Assembly: GCF_025399895.1 (NCBI RefSeq)
Contig: NZ_JAODUA010000017.1
Span: 62,001-126,000, forward strand
Origin: Streptomyces sp. ASQP_92
GTDB lineage: Bacteria > Actinomycetota > Actinomycetes > Streptomycetales > Streptomycetaceae
Length of the DNA: 64,000 bases
Reading direction: 5' to 3'
Each line of letters begins with the position of its first letter. The first letter of the stretch is position 1. A program made the position numbers and the translations under genes. This document shows, in pieces, positions 63,121-64,000 of this stretch. A model generated the notes under the pieces. That model had not been told where the DNA came from. It made no database searches and worked only from the letters and a program-made list of their open reading frames with translations.

Positions 63121-63374
63121 GACGCCCCTCCACGGGTGCGCTCGGTGCGGGTGTAGTCGCGGCACCGCAGGTCGGGGTCGATGTCGAGGAACTGGTGCCA
63201 CTGCTCCGCAAGGCGGCCATCCGGCACGGGCACGGCGGCGTGGGCGTGCGCGGAGATCTCCGCGATCTGCCGCTCCAGAGCTGCGGCACGCTGCCGGGCG
63301 AGTTGCCGCGCGAGCTGCGCCTTGATCTCTGCGCCCAAGTCCAGGCGCTCGATCGGGTTCGTGGGAGTCGTCAT
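63117..63374 (-). CDS. Small helical protein
   Basis: 85 residues. Amphipathic helix (IKAQLARQLARQRAAALERQ), then a His/Ala-rich part and WHQFLDIDPDLRCRDY. ATGA-coupled at both ends. Unknown. Confidence 0.65.
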   Translation of the reverse strand: MTTPTNPIERLDLGAEIKAQLARQLARQRAAALERQIAEISAHAHAAVPVPDGRLAEQWHQFLDIDPDLRCRDYTRTERTRGGAS

Positions 63375-63802
63375 CGCGGGTCACCCGCCTCGGACACGGC
63401 CGGGTCCCTCGCGTCGAGGACCAGCTTGCGGATCTCCGGGTCGGCGAAGTCGAACTCGGCCTCGCGACGAGACGCCGTCTCCTGGGCGAGGTACGACTGG
63501 TACTCGTCCCAGTGCCCGACAATCAGGCGCTCCGTGGCGGCCTTGCGCGCCTCGGTGTTGATCTCGCTCGGCCGCGACAAGCCCGGCAGATGGTTGCGGC
63601 AGACGATGCGCTTCGTCTTCGTCCGGCTGTACTTGCCGAAGTGCTCCCGCTTGTCCTCAGTGATCGTGACGGCGACCGGCGGAGTGCAGGGCGTACCGCG
63701 CTGCATACGGGCGAAGCTGCATGTCACGCCGTCGCCAGGGGCCCAGGTACGGATGAACAGGCGGTCGGACTGCGTCTCCTGGAGCAGGGTGTACTCGCTC
63801 AT
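63371..63802 (-). CDS. Hypothetical protein
   Basis: 143 residues from ATG 63802. SEYTLLQETQSDRLFIRTWA, GVTCSFARMQRGTPCTPPVA, KREHFGKYSRTKTKRIVCRN, HWDEYQSYLAQETASRREAE. Cys and basic residues in the middle may point to nucleic-acid contact. ATGA-coupled. Confidence 0.65.
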   Translation of the reverse strand: MSEYTLLQETQSDRLFIRTWAPGDGVTCSFARMQRGTPCTPPVAVTITEDKREHFGKYSRTKTKRIVCRNHLPGLSRPSEINTEARKAATERLIVGHWDEYQSYLAQETASRREAEFDFADPEIRKLVLDARDPAVSEAGDPR

Positions 63803-64000
63803 GACGCGCCTCCGTTGACGACGTCGATGTGGGTGAGGCAGATACCGCCGCTGTAGCCCTCGACGAGGACGACCGGCGCGCCGTGGCCGCGACTCCAGGC
63901 CACGCTGCGGGTACGGGTGTCGAGGCGCTCGCACGGGACCGGCTCGGCGCCGCGTCGGCGGCCAGCATCAGCGGCCTTACGGAACGCGACCGCGATCGGG
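63799..64000 (-). CDS. C-terminal part of a gene cut by the window edge
   Basis: 66 residues remain, ending at TGA 63801-63799 in an ATGA overlap. It reads IAVAFRKAADAGRRRGAEPV, CERLDTRTRSVAWSRGHGAP and VVLVEGYSGGICLTHIDVVN, an alpha/beta pattern. The start lies outside the window and no family can be given. Confidence 0.6.
   Translation of the reverse strand, partial: PIAVAFRKAADAGRRRGAEPVPCERLDTRTRSVAWSRGHGAPVVLVEGYSGGICLTHIDVVNGGAS

Overview
The window reads as one large, dense segment of a high-GC, tailed, double-stranded DNA actinophage (siphovirus-like), most likely of Streptomyces or a close relative. The evidence is a complete head-to-tail and lysis gene set in canonical order, very high GC at third codon positions, frequent GTG starts, chains of 4-base ATGA/GTGA stop-start overlaps, and many small proteins of families typical of Streptomyces phages and mobile elements. 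Nearly everything is on the minus strand, so functional order runs from right to left. Both ends are cut: a plus-strand gene tail lies at the left edge and a minus-strand gene at the right edge.

Layout in transcription order: (1) 64000-43650, early/replication region on the minus strand: a chain of small coupled genes, a DnaN-like sliding clamp, a RecT-type annealing protein, a DnaQ-type exonuclease, a SLOG/YspA-like protein, an HTH protein, a C5-cytosine methyltransferase, a replication-initiator-like protein, an XF1762-like acetyltransferase, a MazG-like protein, a ParB-like protein, DUF4326, and a lone LuxR HTH. (2) 43638-41080, a regulatory segment with plus-strand small genes, a GIY-YIG protein, a structured non-coding stretch and a GntR/UTRA repressor. 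(3) 40932-34474, a conjugation-like operon: excisionase-like HTH, small membrane proteins, DUF4236, a large SpdB-like membrane/coiled-coil protein, a secreted membrane protein and an FtsK/SpoIIIE/TraB-type translocase. Seven copies of GTCCGG follow directly after the translocase stop codon. (4) 34264-26220, small mostly hypothetical genes, with one plus-strand pair (29785-30533). (5) 26208-13079, packaging and head: small and large terminase, portal, a 2H-phosphoesterase/MuF fusion, capsid protease with a nested scaffold, major capsid with an inserted FN3-like domain, connectors, major tail tube, and tail chaperone with a -1 frameshift product. (6) 13039-5504, tape measure and tail tip/fibre proteins. 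(7) 5447-2433, lysis: papain-like peptidase, GH25 muramidase, holin, XhlA-like protein, collagen-like membrane protein. (8) 2348-323, an independent unit with its own promoter: three tandem structured RNAs followed by a Ro60/TROVE protein.

Two systems stand out. The first is a phage-borne Ro60 RNP locus. Three Y-RNA-like transcripts share strictly conserved internal boxes enclosed by two helices that covary between copies. The longest also carries a circularly permuted tRNA-like domain (T arm, closed acceptor stem, D arm). The second is a Streptomyces-plasmid-style transfer module inside a virion-encoding genome. A GntR repressor, shared operator-like decamers in front of both the repressor and the tra-type operon, Spd-like proteins, a TraB/FtsK translocase and a clt-like repeat cluster suggest a phage-plasmid hybrid or a phage that has captured a conjugation/spread operon. 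No integrase, CRISPR array, conventional tRNA gene or DNA polymerase was found in the window.
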